Assembly (NCBI GenBank): GCA_021464245.1 | Contig: JADCRB010000110.1 | Coordinates: 434,001-498,000 of the forward strand | Origin: Carallia brachiata | Lineage: Eukaryota > Streptophyta > Magnoliopsida > Malpighiales > Rhizophoraceae | Length of the DNA: 64,000 nt | Direction of reading: 5' to 3' | Shown: positions 33,129 to 44,650 of the stretch, piece by piece | Layout of the letters: each line of letters opens with the position of its first letter | Numbering within the stretch: position 1 is the stretch's first letter | The notes under the pieces: generated by a model | Database searches by the model: none | What the model was told of the DNA's origin: nothing | What the model saw: the letters and a program-made list of their open reading frames with translations, nothing else | Made by a program: the position numbers and the translations under genes

Positions 33129-35460
33129 GGAGTGATTTAGCAGAGAAAATTAAGAGAGAAATAGTAGGAGAAATGATAAAAAATAGGATTAAATGCTTGA
33201 GAGAGATGGCTCAAGAAGATGTTGAGGAGCAAGAAGGTATATTTATACTGCAAAGCAGCAGGGGATTCTCTGCTCCCTATACTGCGTCCACAAAACTTGA
33301 TAGATACAAAAGCCAAAGTGGCAAATCATGGCCCAAATGCTTTCTATTTTTCACTTTCAAAAAAACAAAAAAACATGGCAGTTTCTTGTAAAGAGTCGTA
33401 GAAAGTTTTAAAATAATATAATCGTTGGTTGATTGAATTTAAAAAAAAAAGAAAACAGTTAGGGTATTAGACACAATGGAACTATGTTATTATTTTATTA
33501 CTATTTAAGTGAAACTTTATAAAAATGTTCTTTCACTTAATAATTTTGACTTAGACCATATATGATTATCAATTAAACAGTATATATTTTTTGTCAATTC
33601 CAGGACATTTGATTCGCTCTAGATCTATTACTCGCGACAAAAAGGGCACAAAAAAGAAAGATAAATCTAGAGCAATTAACTGAACAATAACAACATTTCG
33701 AAATGCTGAAAATGATAACGACAGAAGGAATAAAGCTGGAGAGCCAAAGCAAAGGTAATTAATGCCAATTCCTCCATCAGCGAATACTTTAGAGTTGGAT
33801 TGATTCTGCTACGCTTGTCATCAATCAAGTGGACGCATTTGCACAACTTTAAAGGGGAGGGGAATTATGCGGGGCCCCACGATGATTTGAATCAATATGC
33901 CAAAGAGTAGCGGTGTTAGTAACTCAGTGGAGCTAGAATTAGTGATCAGTCGCTTATTTAAGGTTCTTTAGTGAAGTGATTTGTAGCTTTGCTGATGTGT
34001 GCGATTTCTCTGTTGGGGGATTTTGATGCCTCCCGAAGTTTTTGATATATACAAAGTGTTTTATGGGGTGGCATTGACATGAAAAGATACAGGCAAGACT
34101 AGGGCGTTCTTCTGCACATGAAATGATTCGTAACATAAGGGACCCAACAGGCAAAAATCATTTTTTTTCGTTATTTGGATGTGGGTTTTGGTACAAAGCA
34201 GAGCAAGAGTTGGAGAAATTACACCTAAATGAAGTCCACTAACAAATATAGAGGCTTAACTTATCAAATTATTGGAAAAAGATACATAACCACGACAAAA
34301 GGAAAAGGGAAATGTAGAGTCAATACTTTACAACTGAACAATTTTTATTTATGCAATTATAAGCTTTTTTCTGTAACAAAAAATGGAAAAAAAATTTTGT
34401 ATATTTTTTTATTGCAAAAGAAAAAAGTCTGGTTGTAAAAAAAAAATCAGTTATAATATGTTGATTTCGTATCTCACTTTTCATGTGTCTGTATAATTGG
34501 ACTCTATGACAAATGAGCTTTGAGTGGCATACAATGTTTAAAATCCAATAGATGTTAATTATATAAATTAAGTATATTAGAAAAACAAAATTTCCGAAAA
34601 ATAACTCCAAATCCAATCTACTCTACTGTATTTACCTATTACCGATTGTCTCTTTGCTCTTCTCCGACAAAAAGGGGGTACCAGCATCCTATAAGGCTAG
34701 CGCACCAAGTATATAATTCCAGAGGAAAATCCCTGAAGTTGAAATGTTGAATTATGAGGCCTTAGTGGAAACTTCAACTTCAAGGAAGTTGAGCCCAAAT
34801 AGGTGCACTCTACGTGCTGTTTTCCAGATGAACCAATCAAATGCTCCCTTGGAGATATCCATCATTAAGCAGCCCTCATGGCAAAATTATCTATCGGATA
34901 ATTTTTTTTAGTTAATTAGTAGCACGGTTAGAAAAATTAAGTTATATCCCTAGGATGGTTTGATATCCACTCACATGCACTTCTTTTTTGCCAAAGAAAT
35001 AATAATGATAAGTCATACACACGCGCATACATTTGTAGGTTCCATACATAATATCATAAGAATGAATTCTTTCATTTCGATAGTTTAAAAATAATTATAA
35101 AATAATATGAGTTGTTATATAATTAAATTTATAAAAAAAATTAAAAATAAAATTCTTATCAAATATCATTGAATGAAATTATATATAACTAATTATTATT
35201 ATTTATTTGAAACTATATAGTGATACTAAAAAAGGTTTAGTATATGAAATTATGATTAAAAGAGACGATATTATTCCTTCCAATCCACTAAACGACATTT
35301 TACCATTGCGTCATTGCCCACAACCACAATGTAGAAAACCAATCGGACACTGGAGCGCTTGAGAGTGGGAGAAGCAGGCCTCGTGATCTTGAATCCTGCC
35401 AATTCTTATTTCTTATTCACGGGTCCTTAAAACTTGTGGTTATTATCATAAGTCTCGCTC
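33129..35460. other. Copy C right-hand spacer and DIR1-like gene promoter region
   Basis: 33700-34220 is the conserved non-coding block; 34590-34825 matches the end of copy A. After 34825 the sequence is single-copy. 34826-35460 is AT-rich upstream sequence of the DIR1-like gene. No gene seen. Confidence 0.5.
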
Positions 35461-35461
35461 T

Positions 35462-35469
35462 CTATAAGA
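35462..35469 (+). promoter_or_regulatory. TATA box of the DIR1-like gene
   Basis: CTATAAGA lies about 70 bp upstream of the ATG; the leader contains an A-rich run at about 35508-35523. Confidence 0.55.
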
Positions 35470-35535
35470 GGAGAGACACAGCGGCAACACACACATACAC
35501 GCCAAAGAAAAAAAAAAAAAAAACAAGAAGTTTGG

Positions 35536-35847
35536 ATGGAGAGGACTACGAGAGGGCTGATGCTGTTGTTGTTCGTGGTGCTGATAGTAGTTTTGTTTGA
35601 GGGCTCAAGCGCATTGAGCCTCTGTGGCATGAGTGAAGATGGGCTTCAGGCTTGCAAGCCATCTGTGACCAAACCTAACCCGGTTGACCCACCGCCAGCA
35701 GAATGCTGCAAGGCTCTTTCAGGGGCTGACTTAGTATGCCTGTGTTCATATAGGAATTCCCCAGTGTTGCCCACTATTGGTATTGATCCTGACCTTGCCA
35801 TGGATTTGCCTGCCAAGTGCAGCCTCACTCCTCCTGCCAATTGCTAA
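35536..35847 (+). CDS. DIR1-like secreted lipid-transfer protein
   Basis: Intronless, 103 aa. Residues 1-26 form a signal peptide ([20 protein letters not shown]..., cleavage near SSALS). The mature part has the eight-cysteine lipid-transfer pattern C-x(n)-C-x(n)-CC-x(n)-CxC-x(n)-C-x(n)-[38 protein letters not shown] and PANC. The LCGMS opening, the proline-rich PNPVDPPP loop and [11 protein letters not shown] closely match Arabidopsis DIR1, which binds lipids in the apoplast and is needed for systemic acquired resistance signalling. Whether this copy works in that signalling is inferred. The ATG is the first after the TATA box. It lies just outside the triplication. Confidence 0.9.
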   Translation: MERTTRGLMLLLFVVLIVVLFEGSSALSLCGMSEDGLQACKPSVTKPNPVDPPPAECCKALSGADLVCLCSYRNSPVLPTIGIDPDLAMDLPAKCSLTPPANC

Positions 35848-36100
35848 GGTTTGTTATTCTATCTAATTATGTTGAATATCAAAACAAATATGCACTCAGA
35901 AATATCTCGGTTGACCAACCGGTGGACTTTTCAAGAAAAACTAAATCCCGAATAAAAATGACCATGACCAATACTTGATCAATTAATGGATCCCTTTTAC
36001 TTGGGTATATCCATGATTCATAGATGTGTGAACAGATTCAGTCGACACATATGTTGCCTCTAAAGTCTAAACAACTCGGTTGATGGCGGGTTCCCAAATT
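35848..36100. other. 3' flank of the DIR1-like gene
   Basis: Probably 3' UTR and spacer; no gene seen. Confidence 0.4.
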
Positions 36101-36236
36101 ATTATTATTATTTTTTTCTATAAGGAACCCATTTGAATATTTGGTAAAGAAGAAGTAAAGTTTAGTGGGATTTGAACCCCTCACCTACTGATTGAGAGAC
36201 AACATCCTCAATCAATTGAGCAAATGCTCAACTTCG
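36101..36236 (-). mobile_element. tRNA-derived SINE, second copy
   Basis: On the minus strand it starts gttgagcatttgctcaattg (A-box-like GCTCAATTGATTGA), has a B box GGTTCAAATCC near the middle, and ends ttccttatagaaaaaaataat, matching the SINE at 28159-28289 along its whole length with moderate divergence. Flanks gttcccaaatt and attccgaatt may be a decayed target duplication. Confidence 0.75.
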
Positions 36237-37899
36237 GATTCCGAATTAATTAATTACACATGGCAACATGAAAGGGGCCATTTGACCTAAGACGGATCTG
36301 CCATATTAGGCCACAAATGTTCTAGAGTTAATAGGCCCAATATGTGTGGATCAAGCGGCTCTCATTAAAAAAAAAAGGAAAAAAAACTGCTTTGAATTAA
36401 GGCTAGATATTTTTGTGGTTTTCTTAGGCTTCAGCAACTTCTTTTTCCGAAGGAACAATGTTTGCTGAACATAGAGAAAAATATAAAAAGAACAATGTTG
36501 GTTTGAATTTATTTCATTTGGAAAGCCTTTGATCAGACTCACCAAATGGCCTTTTCGTTCTTTCAGGTCTTTAGCTTGCAGACACAGATTTCGAGTGTCA
36601 CGTGCGTATCATCTCACATCAAAGTATAGTGAATATGTATTCCATGAATATGATATGTATCTAATGTGGTGTCTCGCCTCTTCCTTTTCTTTTCTGGAAG
36701 AGAAAGAGGCTTCAGCTTAATAAAAAGGCTAAGGAACCACTTCTATCTCGGCGTAGGAAATATCCGCTAGTCTGGTGCTTCTGGTGTAACATTTGTAATT
36801 TTTGTGGTCAAAGACAGAAATCCACCGAAGTAAATCATGTGTATTCTTAAATTCTTGGATCACAGGACTCTAAAGACACCCATTAGCAGTTTTTGTTGGG
36901 AGTAAAAACTCACATTAGCTGACAAACTATAATGGTACCATACAACATTGTGTCATATTAACAAGCCTTTGAAAATAACTTTTATAAGGCCATTGGCCAT
37001 TAGCCTATTACTAACTCATTGCCCCAAAACCAAAGAGAACACCACTAACATTAGCTAATTTCACTAAAATAATAACTAGTAATTTATATCACTTTAAAAT
37101 CTTTTAAAATTTGTCTTCAATTTTTTTTTTTTTATTCTAAAATTACTCGTTTGGATGGACGGAAGACAACAGACAAGGGTTACCATACGGGGTAAAAAAC
37201 CAAACAAATTAAGACTTGATTTAAAAATATATATATTTACTATTATATATTATAGCGTATATCATTATTTATTACTTTAGGATACAACCGTGTCGACGGA
37301 CCACTGGCTCCTCATCTAACAAGCTTCAAATACTCAAATTCAAGTCTCTTCGTGCTTCCTCTACCACACACGTAACACCGCCCAAGGCCCTTTGCTCTCA
37401 TACAACAATGCTATCTTTATTATCTAATTATAAGGTTTCTGATATTTGCACGCAAAATCTCCTCATACACGTACAAAACAAACTAATAATAAGACCTCCA
37501 CATGCTCGTTTGTGCGTATGTAAAGCAATTTGAAACGTACATATAACAATAGCCTAATTATAAATATCTAACCAAGCAGCTGCTTTAAAACATGGTATGG
37601 GCACCTTTCGGCTATTTACTCCTACTACAAGGGCCATCACAGAGCACGATAAAGCATATCAAGTTAAATATTTATGATCAAATAAACAATTATTAATATA
37701 ATATTTATATTAAATAATTAGTCTATTTTATATAATTATAAAATAAATAAAAAAAATATTATTATTTTTTTAATTTATATATTTTAATTATAATTACTCA
37801 AAATATACTAATTATTATAATATTATTACTGAATAAATAATTTTTTATATGACTAATCTAACATAACGCATCATGTTAAATACGAAAAATAAACAGTCC
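36237..37899. other. AT-rich spacer
   Basis: No gene or repeat recognised. Short frames at 36351-36720 lack any signature. Confidence 0.5.
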
Positions 37900-38283
37900 A
37901 AACACTTCCATGATGCTGGTGTATGTTTTACTGCTTGTAATATGGCCGTTTCAAATTTTATTGTTTGGAATCTCAAGCTGAATTTGGTCATTAGTCCGTC
38001 GTTGTGCGGAGAGTGCTGTTGTCCAGCTGAATTAGGTCTAATTAATATTTCAGAATTAGTTAGGTCTAGTTTTAGTCTGGTTTATTTTCTTGGGTTTTAT
38101 ACCCAACTTGTTAATGGTCAATGAGACCATTTGATTGGTAGGGCATTAGTGCCGATGTACCTTCCTGCTTTATGCAGGTGTTTTCGATACTTTAGCATTG
38201 ATCTTATGTACGAATTCAGCTAAATTTAATGCAATGATTTCGATTTCGGTCAAAAAAAAAAAAAAAAAAAAAACACTTCCATG
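37900..38283 (+). mobile_element. 5'-truncated LINE-type retroposon with poly(A) and target-site duplication
   Basis: Insert 37913-38270 is flanked by aaacacttccatg (37900-37912 and 38271-38283) and ends in an A run of more than 20 after aatgcaatgatttcgatttcggtc, a typical plant L1 3' end. It has no coding domain left. A processed transcript is the alternative. Confidence 0.8.
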
Positions 38284-38587
38284 CCAGCTGTAGGTTGCAA
38301 TGATACTCAATTAAGTTTCGGATTTTTTTTTTTTTTCAAAAATTATCAAACCGTCATAACAGCAATATTTCGATCCTAGTGCCTAAGGCTATTAGCTATC
38401 CATCCCGTAAAATCCTGAGGTAAAACATTTTCCTGATAAAGAGGGTCCCACCACTTCATTTCTAACAGAAAAGCAAAAGCAATATTACGCTACAGAGTTT
38501 GCTAGGACCTACGATGTAAAAACAGATCAGGTTCAAGTTGGAAAGTGATGAAGGGATCAGATCAGATCAGATCTGGCGGCCTCTATC

Positions 38588-39472
38588 CTAGGCTTCCACG
38601 TTTTCGCCGGACTTCTTGGCTGGGGAACAAATGAACCACACGAAACCATAAGGATCCTTGACCTTGCCCACGCGCCCACTACCCAAGCACGCGCCCTCAC
38701 CCTCATTGATCTCGCCCTCTGCAACAGCTCCGGCGGCCACCGCCTTGGAGATGGCACCTTCTACGTCTTCGGTTTCCAAGCACAGAGAGATTCCAGTCAC
38801 ATCAGTCTTCACACTGGTCGAAATGCACCGAGGGGCGTAAATGGAATTTCACACGCAATTTCATAATAAAGGGCAAAAAAACAATTATCAAACGCGAGCG
38901 CACAAAAACGAGGAAAAGGAAATCAATCAAATGTGGGACAAATATGGCCCCCAAAATCCGGCCAAACTGAAACAAAAATCAGTCTCAAAGCAGCGAAAGC
39001 ACCGTGGAAGAGCAGAGATTCCACGCCAAAAAGGCAAGCAAAAAAAAAAAAAAAAAGGAAAATACCAAACAGGCAGTTGCTTGAAAAGAAAAAAGGGCTA
39101 AACGGTAGAGTCCAAACAAAAAAACCAAAACGACCGCGAAAAAAATCAGTAGAAAAACAAACAAGTGGCCATTCGCATGAAAGAACAGAGAAATAAAATG
39201 TTCATACGTGATTATCTAAGCTAAAACAAAAATTATTATCACTCTGATTACCAAAACAGTAGCATCGCCTACGCTGAAATGATATACAGTGAGGGACAAC
39301 ATTTGATTAAAACCACGGAAAAAAAATAAAAAAACGGCATTCAACAAACTAACATACAAAAGCATAAGATCTGAGAAAACACAAACATATAATACACATT
39401 GTATTTTACAGCGCGTGCGGGTGTATGCCCGTTTGCGCCTTTGTGCGTCAGAGAGAGACGGAGAGGGAAAAA

Positions 39473-39510
<38 letters not shown>

Positions 39511-39784
39511 CATACTTAGCAGCGTCGTCAGCGAGGTCAGCGACGAGAATGGTGGAGCCAGCGAGCTGGAGGTGAGCAGCGATGACATGAGGCATCTCCT
39601 GGTCGGCCTTCCGCTTGGGCTGAGTCGAACGGCTAGTCTCCACGGCACCAAAGGCAGTCTTGTAAAACTGCACGGCGTCGCTCGCCTTGGGAGCCTCCAC
39701 AAACAGCTGCGGCTTCAAGGCGGTGAAGGCCACCTCAATGGCAACCTTCTGCGAGCCTCCGTTTCCGACTTCCTGCTGTGACAT
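38588..39784 (-). CDS. At5g48480-like VOC (glyoxalase/dioxygenase-fold) protein, two exons
   Basis: Exon 1 39784-39516 (donor GTATGC), exon 2 38813-38588 (acceptor CCAG), phase 2; 164 aa. The protein matches the plant family named after Arabidopsis At5g48480, a vicinal-oxygen-chelate fold of unknown activity. Visible landmarks are LKPQLFVEAPKASDAVQFYK, FGAVE, PKRKADQEMPHVIAAHLQLAG, TGISLCLETEDVEGAISKAV and VGKVKDPYGFVWFIC, giving the paired beta-alpha-beta-beta-beta modules. Canonical glyoxalase I metal ligands are not obvious, as in relatives. The start is the ATG opening MSQQEVG; the frame is open further upstream (to 39853) but no earlier ATG lies on it. The 702-bp intron begins with a CT microsatellite. 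It is probably cytosolic. Confidence 0.85.
39479..39508. repeat. (GA)n microsatellite next to a splice donor
   Basis: About 15 GA units, read as CT on the coding strand, start within 10 bases of the exon-1 donor of the VOC gene. Confidence 0.9.
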
Positions 39785-39859
39785 TGAAGGTTTTACAGAG
39801 AGAGATAGAGAGAAAAGGTTATTTAGAGAACGAGAGAGAATTTCTTGGTCCAAACCCTA

Positions 39860-41917
39860 AGACAGAGAAAGTCACAGAGAAAATGAATAAACGAGGATGG
39901 TGTGGGGTTCAGGGGGAAGGCGGGGCCCAGGGAAAGGGAACCGTTTCTTCACGAGTGCCTTCGACAAAATTACGAATACATAAGCTTGATGATATGCCAT
40001 TGCCACTCAAGCTTCTCTAATTTACTATTCATGCCATTGTAAAATGTAAATTTCCGATGGTTTCACTTTTCTGATCAGCGGTATTACCATAATGCCCCTT
40101 ACACTGTGTTTTGATAAAATTCTTCAAGTAGAGAGGAAAGTGGAGGAGAGGATCATTAGAGAAAGAAAATATTTTCTATCCTCTCTTGTGTTTGGAAAGA
40201 GGTGATGAGAGGGAGGAAAATTATAAATTTTTTTATTTGGGAAATGATGAAAAGTAGGGGAGAAAAATATAAAATATGTTGAAATAACAATTTTATCCTT
40301 CATAATAAATTTTATTAAGATATTTTGTTTAAGTAAAATTATAATTTTTAAATTATGTAAAGATAATTGAGTCATTTAATAAATTTAGTATGAGAACTAA
40401 CAATTTTCCTCTCTTTTTAGGAGGATTGGTTTTGGTGGGGTAAGGAGAATTAGAAGAATTAAAAACTTTCCTCTCCTCTACTTTTCAAACATTTTCCAAA
40501 CACAATAATTTACTTTAATAGAAAGTGACACTATAAGCCAACAAAAATCTATTATGTGAAAAAAAAAATTTCTGTCTCTTCACGTGGGGCATTTTTTTGT
40601 CTATTATATTCAAAACCCTTCTGTCTCCTCCTTTTTATTTTCTCTCTCTTTAGTTAAATTCAAATTTTAGTCCTCTTCACCTTTCCTGTTCTTTCTCTCT
40701 CTCTCACATCAAAAGTCATTTATAGCTTGAACCCACCACTACCACCCAAACTAGTCCACTTCAACCATCACTTTCTTCCACCAAGCCGCAGTCAATGCAG
40801 CAATTGTTGTCCAAAAATATAAATATATACTGACAGAAAAATTCCAAACCAAAAATTAATAACAATTAATTCTTTATTTTGAGCAATTAAAAAAAAATCT
40901 TTAACCTTTGTCCTCGATCTTTGTATTGATAATTTATAAAATTTTCTCAGCCAATAAAATATATAATTAAAGAGTAAAATCAGTAAACAAATCAGCAGAA
41001 AAAATAAAAAAATGTGCATCCTGTTAATTTTGAAGACACTTTCGAACAATTTGAGACTTTAGATACAAAATCTACATCGAAATCTATATTTACAAAAAAA
41101 ATGTTGAATATTTAATAATTACATAGCCAAAAGTATTACTTGTAAACTAAATACTAAGCAAAGGCCCATTTTAACTATGAAGAAAAATTAGAAATTATTA
41201 TGTAATAGAAACATAATGCTCAAGATGGGGGAAAACAAAAAGGAGTGTTAACTTGGAGTTAAGGGGTCTTATTTAGACGTTGGGATTAAATTCTGTTGAG
41301 AGGATTTTGTTTTTTGTATTTGTGTTACCTGATAATGGTGTTGAAGAAGAAAAAGAGTGGAGAAAGTTTTGTGTATGAACGAACTCGTTATGGTGCACGA
41401 GTAATGTTTGACAAAAGGTCAAGCCGACGCCTATCCATACCCTCTAAGGTGATTGAGGAGACATGACTCATAACCAAATACATGGCTACAGTGTTGGTGG
41501 TGGCTGGTGGAAGAAAATGGTGGCTGAGGTGGTGGAGTTTTGGGTGGCGTTGGTAGAGATTTAGGTGGTGGAGGTTAGATAGTGGATCCAAAGTGAAACT
41601 GTGAAAGAGTTTAATGTGAGAAACAAAAACAGCAAAAACAGAGAAGAATGAATGGTTTTTGTTTGACGTGGAGAGAGAAAGAGACAAAAAAATACCCAAT
41701 CATGAAAAGAGTAAAAAAAATTTTTCTACGTAAGAAAACTTAGCTGAGTCATATTATTATCTTAATTTACATGTCATTAGATAACGGAATATTTGATGGA
41801 AACAAAGTAACTGACTCGTGTGAACTTTTGTTGACGAAAATAACACACATTAAACATTTTTTAAATTACTGACTAATATTTAACAAAGTGAAAAGTTACT
41901 CACCTGATATAAAACTT
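39860..41917. other. Promoter of the VOC gene and AT-rich spacer
   Basis: 39785-40000 is presumably the promoter and leader of the minus-strand VOC gene. The rest has no recognisable gene; minus-strand frames at 40124-41699 are low-complexity and unlike known proteins. Confidence 0.45.
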
Positions 41918-42047
41918 AATCCCCTTAGTAGTTAAGTTATAACGACCGTTGCATTCACCATTATCTTTTTCAATGCTTAAAATTTAATCCCCTTACTAGT
42001 TAAGTTATAATGACCGTTGCATTCACCATTATCTTTTTCAGTGCTTA
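41918..42047. repeat. 68-bp tandem duplication
   Basis: Two units starting aatccccttagtagttaagtt at 41918 and 41986 differ by only a few bases. No coding content. Confidence 0.85.
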
Positions 42048-42948
42048 TAGCTTTTGTAACGCAGCCAATTATTACCTTTCTTATTAAATGAAATAAATAA
42101 AAGAGTTTCATTTATATAACTGTAATCTACATAATATTAAAATAATTAAGATATTATCATACAATAACTTACTCATTTATTTTTTATTTTTTTAATTCAG
42201 TTATCAATCAATTCACATCATTTTAATTTCACTTTGATTTTATCAAACAAATCTTACCAAATACTATAAAAAAATACATGCTCAACACATATGATTAATA
42301 AAAAATATAAATATTTTTATAATAATACAAAAATAAGTTAATACTGATATTATCTAAATTCGTAAAAATATTAAACTCTACACATATCCTTGTACTTGTT
42401 TCCATTTCTCAAAACTGACCCCAGTCTCTAGGATTTGAGAGGGTTAGTGGTTGGTAGTATGCTGTGACGGACGGCATCATGGGTGGCGACGGGCACTTTG
42501 CATTGCTAGTTTGCCATTGAGTGCTCAAAAGCATGTGTTCAGAAAACTGTTGTATATTAAAACAAATGTCATTTTTTTCCATTGGAATAATAAATTTGAT
42601 AAATGAATGTTATAAACAAAAGGGTACGATAAAATGTATTATTATATGACTAGATCCCGCAATTACATTTAGTTTTATTAGTTAACAATATTTGTTTGTG
42701 AATTAGTAATTACTAGACATAGTTCAATGCCACCACGAATTTGCTTGGATGTAAATTTGAGGTTTCAATTCAATCTCTCTTAAATATAATGTAAGATAAT
42801 ATATATATATATATATATATATTCAACTAAACATAAATTTTCCTAGTGAGAGTGACAGCGTTTCCTACAAAGGGCAAGTAGCATTGGTTGCAGAAGAAAG
42901 TTGTCAGATTTCTATAATATTTTTATATTAAGCGGTTCACTCACAGTA
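42048..42948. other. AT-rich spacer
   Basis: No gene seen. A (TA)n microsatellite lies at about 42799-42822. Confidence 0.5.
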
Positions 42949-43021
42949 GCCGTCTTAGCTCAGCCGGTAGAGCGCACGGCTTTTAACCGTGTGGTCGTGG
43001 GTTCGATTCCCACAGACGGCG
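42949..43021 (+). tRNA. tRNA-Lys (anticodon TTT)
   Basis: Acceptor arm gccgtct pairs with agacggc (43014-43020); discriminator g at 43021. The anticodon stem cacgg/ccgtg encloses loop cttttaa with anticodon TTT at 42982-42984. A box tagctcagccgg and B box ggttcgattcc (43000-43010) are standard. There is no intron or encoded CCA, so it is nuclear type. A T4 Pol III stop follows at 43028-43031. Confidence 0.97.
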
Positions 43022-43031
43022 TTCAAATTTT

Positions 43032-44650
43032 AATTTTGATTATTCTGACCATGCTCCAAAATCCCCGTATGGATGCAAGCCGGGTGAGTTTGATAAAATC
43101 CCCAAACGCGGATGCAGGCAGGATGAGTTTGAAGAGAAGCGTCCTGCAACTTCTAAAGAACTTGAGATTTCATTCCCATGAAAAGGAAATCAGTGCTGAT
43201 GCCAGATATTTTTACAGTGGGCGAACACCAAAGTAAGCTACTCGAGGAAGCCAGACTCGAATGAGTTGCTTGAAGGCATGACGAGTGGCCGGAGTTCTAA
43301 CCGGTGTGCAGGTGGGGGTTTGGCCGTGCCTGAGGGGATCTACGGGTCAAAAAACACCCAGAAGCCGGAACCCATTATTATAAATAAAATACGACCAACT
43401 CTACTGTGTATCAGCTGCTATCAGCCACTAATATAAATTCAGCATTACATTTCCTACTCAGATTTTAACCGGATAAAATTTTTTCAGGCGGCATTTTTTG
43501 GTCCCCCCTTGAGCTGCTTAGTGTGCTGTTCAGCCTAGATCTGTAAATCGGAGTCTAGTTTTTCAGGTTTTGGGTATTGCTACCCCCGCAGCTAGGCATT
43601 GATCTTGACTTTGTCGCTCAAACTTCCCCCAAGATATGTACTTGGTTTTAACGCAAACACGATGCTTATAACTGCTGCCCTGTTTATATGCCTGAACTTC
43701 AAAACCATTGCATTTTTTTCTTCCCCGTTCCGATGAATCAGAAGCTGATACTTACGCTGACCGCAAGCATTATGTATTGCATTTTGTTGAAACAACCTGT
43801 TGAAGAGAAACCATCTGGAACATCAGACGGTGGAGTAACCATCTCAAATTCAACTCCGAATGATTCTGCCTCTGACTCATCGTTGGAAGACAATGGGAAA
43901 ATATGCAAGCAGAGATTTAATGTTACATATTCGTATCCTATATATATATATTCCCCACCCCTATCCACTTTCCTTTTTTTTGTTGCAGAATCCTGTGACA
44001 TTAGAGGTGCTTGCATTGTTGTCCCACAAATTTTGCTTAAAAAAAAAATCATTGTGATTAGTTTCTTACGTTGAATCGACCTTGTTCGTAATTATTATTA
44101 TTTTTTATTTTTTTATCTATTAACTGACTTATTATGCCATGAGTTATGTAAAAAAAAATAGTTCATAAACCCTCCCTTTTTATTCTAAAATTTGAACTCA
44201 ACTGGAGTGTCTCTTAAGATATTTTTTTTATTTTATTAATCCATAATTTTTTTTTAATTAATCCATAACTTTTGTCTTTTGCTTCTTTTCCCGGACCATG
44301 TTCCATTGGAAGCTATTTTCGTAATGGGCCAGTTGGGAACCGGACTATTTTCCTACTGGCCTGCGACAGTTATTTCTGTAGACCGAGGCGTTATTTCAAA
44401 GCCCCAAACCGACCGAAGCGGCCCTTTGAAAAGCGCCTGCCATAACAACTCCACTAGTTTCCCCTTATCAGACCCGCACAGCAACCAGCAGCACCCCCAC
44501 AACCCCCCCCCCCCCCCCCCCCAAACAAAAATCAGCCCTCCTGGTTCAGCCCAGAAGCACCTGCCGGATAGCCCGAATGATGCCAAAAAAAAACAAAAGG
44601 CTAGTTATGTTAGTCGACGTTCTCTATACGTATGTACGGCAAAGCAGTAG
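43032..44650. other. Gene-like but unassigned region
   Basis: The composition is richer in GC than the neighbouring spacers. A frame continues through the tRNA to 43236 (ends RYFYSGRTPK). Around 43790-43910 a frame reads KPSGTSDGGVTISNS...SLEDNGK, followed by a GT and a T-rich intron-like stretch ending in ttgttgcag (43981-43989). 44279-44650 is a Pro-rich frame that spans a C20 homopolymer. I cannot join these into a known protein; it may be a decayed gene. Confidence 0.25.
44503..44522. repeat. C20 homopolymer
   Basis: A continuous run of 20 C in a Pro-rich frame; on the minus strand this is G20, able to form G-quadruplex structures. Confidence 0.9.

Larger units (their letters stand above)
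27967..34825. repeat. Tandem segment copy C (partial, with later insertions)
   Basis: After the YLMG1 fragment about 4.4 kb of the unit is missing; homology resumes at 28128 in intron 4 of the five-exon gene and continues through the leader-like block, retroposon, acidic-gene relic and conserved spacer to ctacgtgctgttttcc at 34825. It carries a SINE, an LTR element and an internal 385-bp direct duplication that A and B lack. Around exon 5 it is closer to copy A than to B. Confidence 0.88.

Noticed and set aside
38841..39196. Lys-rich plus-strand frames
   Set aside because: They lie in the intron of the VOC gene, on the opposite strand, and are made of A-rich low-complexity sequence.
39341..39513. 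Extension of the VOC exon-1 frame into SLSLSLSL and beyond
   Set aside because: The extension is the CT microsatellite of the intron after a GTATGC donor; splicing to the exon at 38813 gives the family sequence.
41388..41699. 103-codon minus-strand frame
   Set aside because: His/Ser/Leu-rich low complexity from CT-rich DNA; no recognised domain or splice partner.
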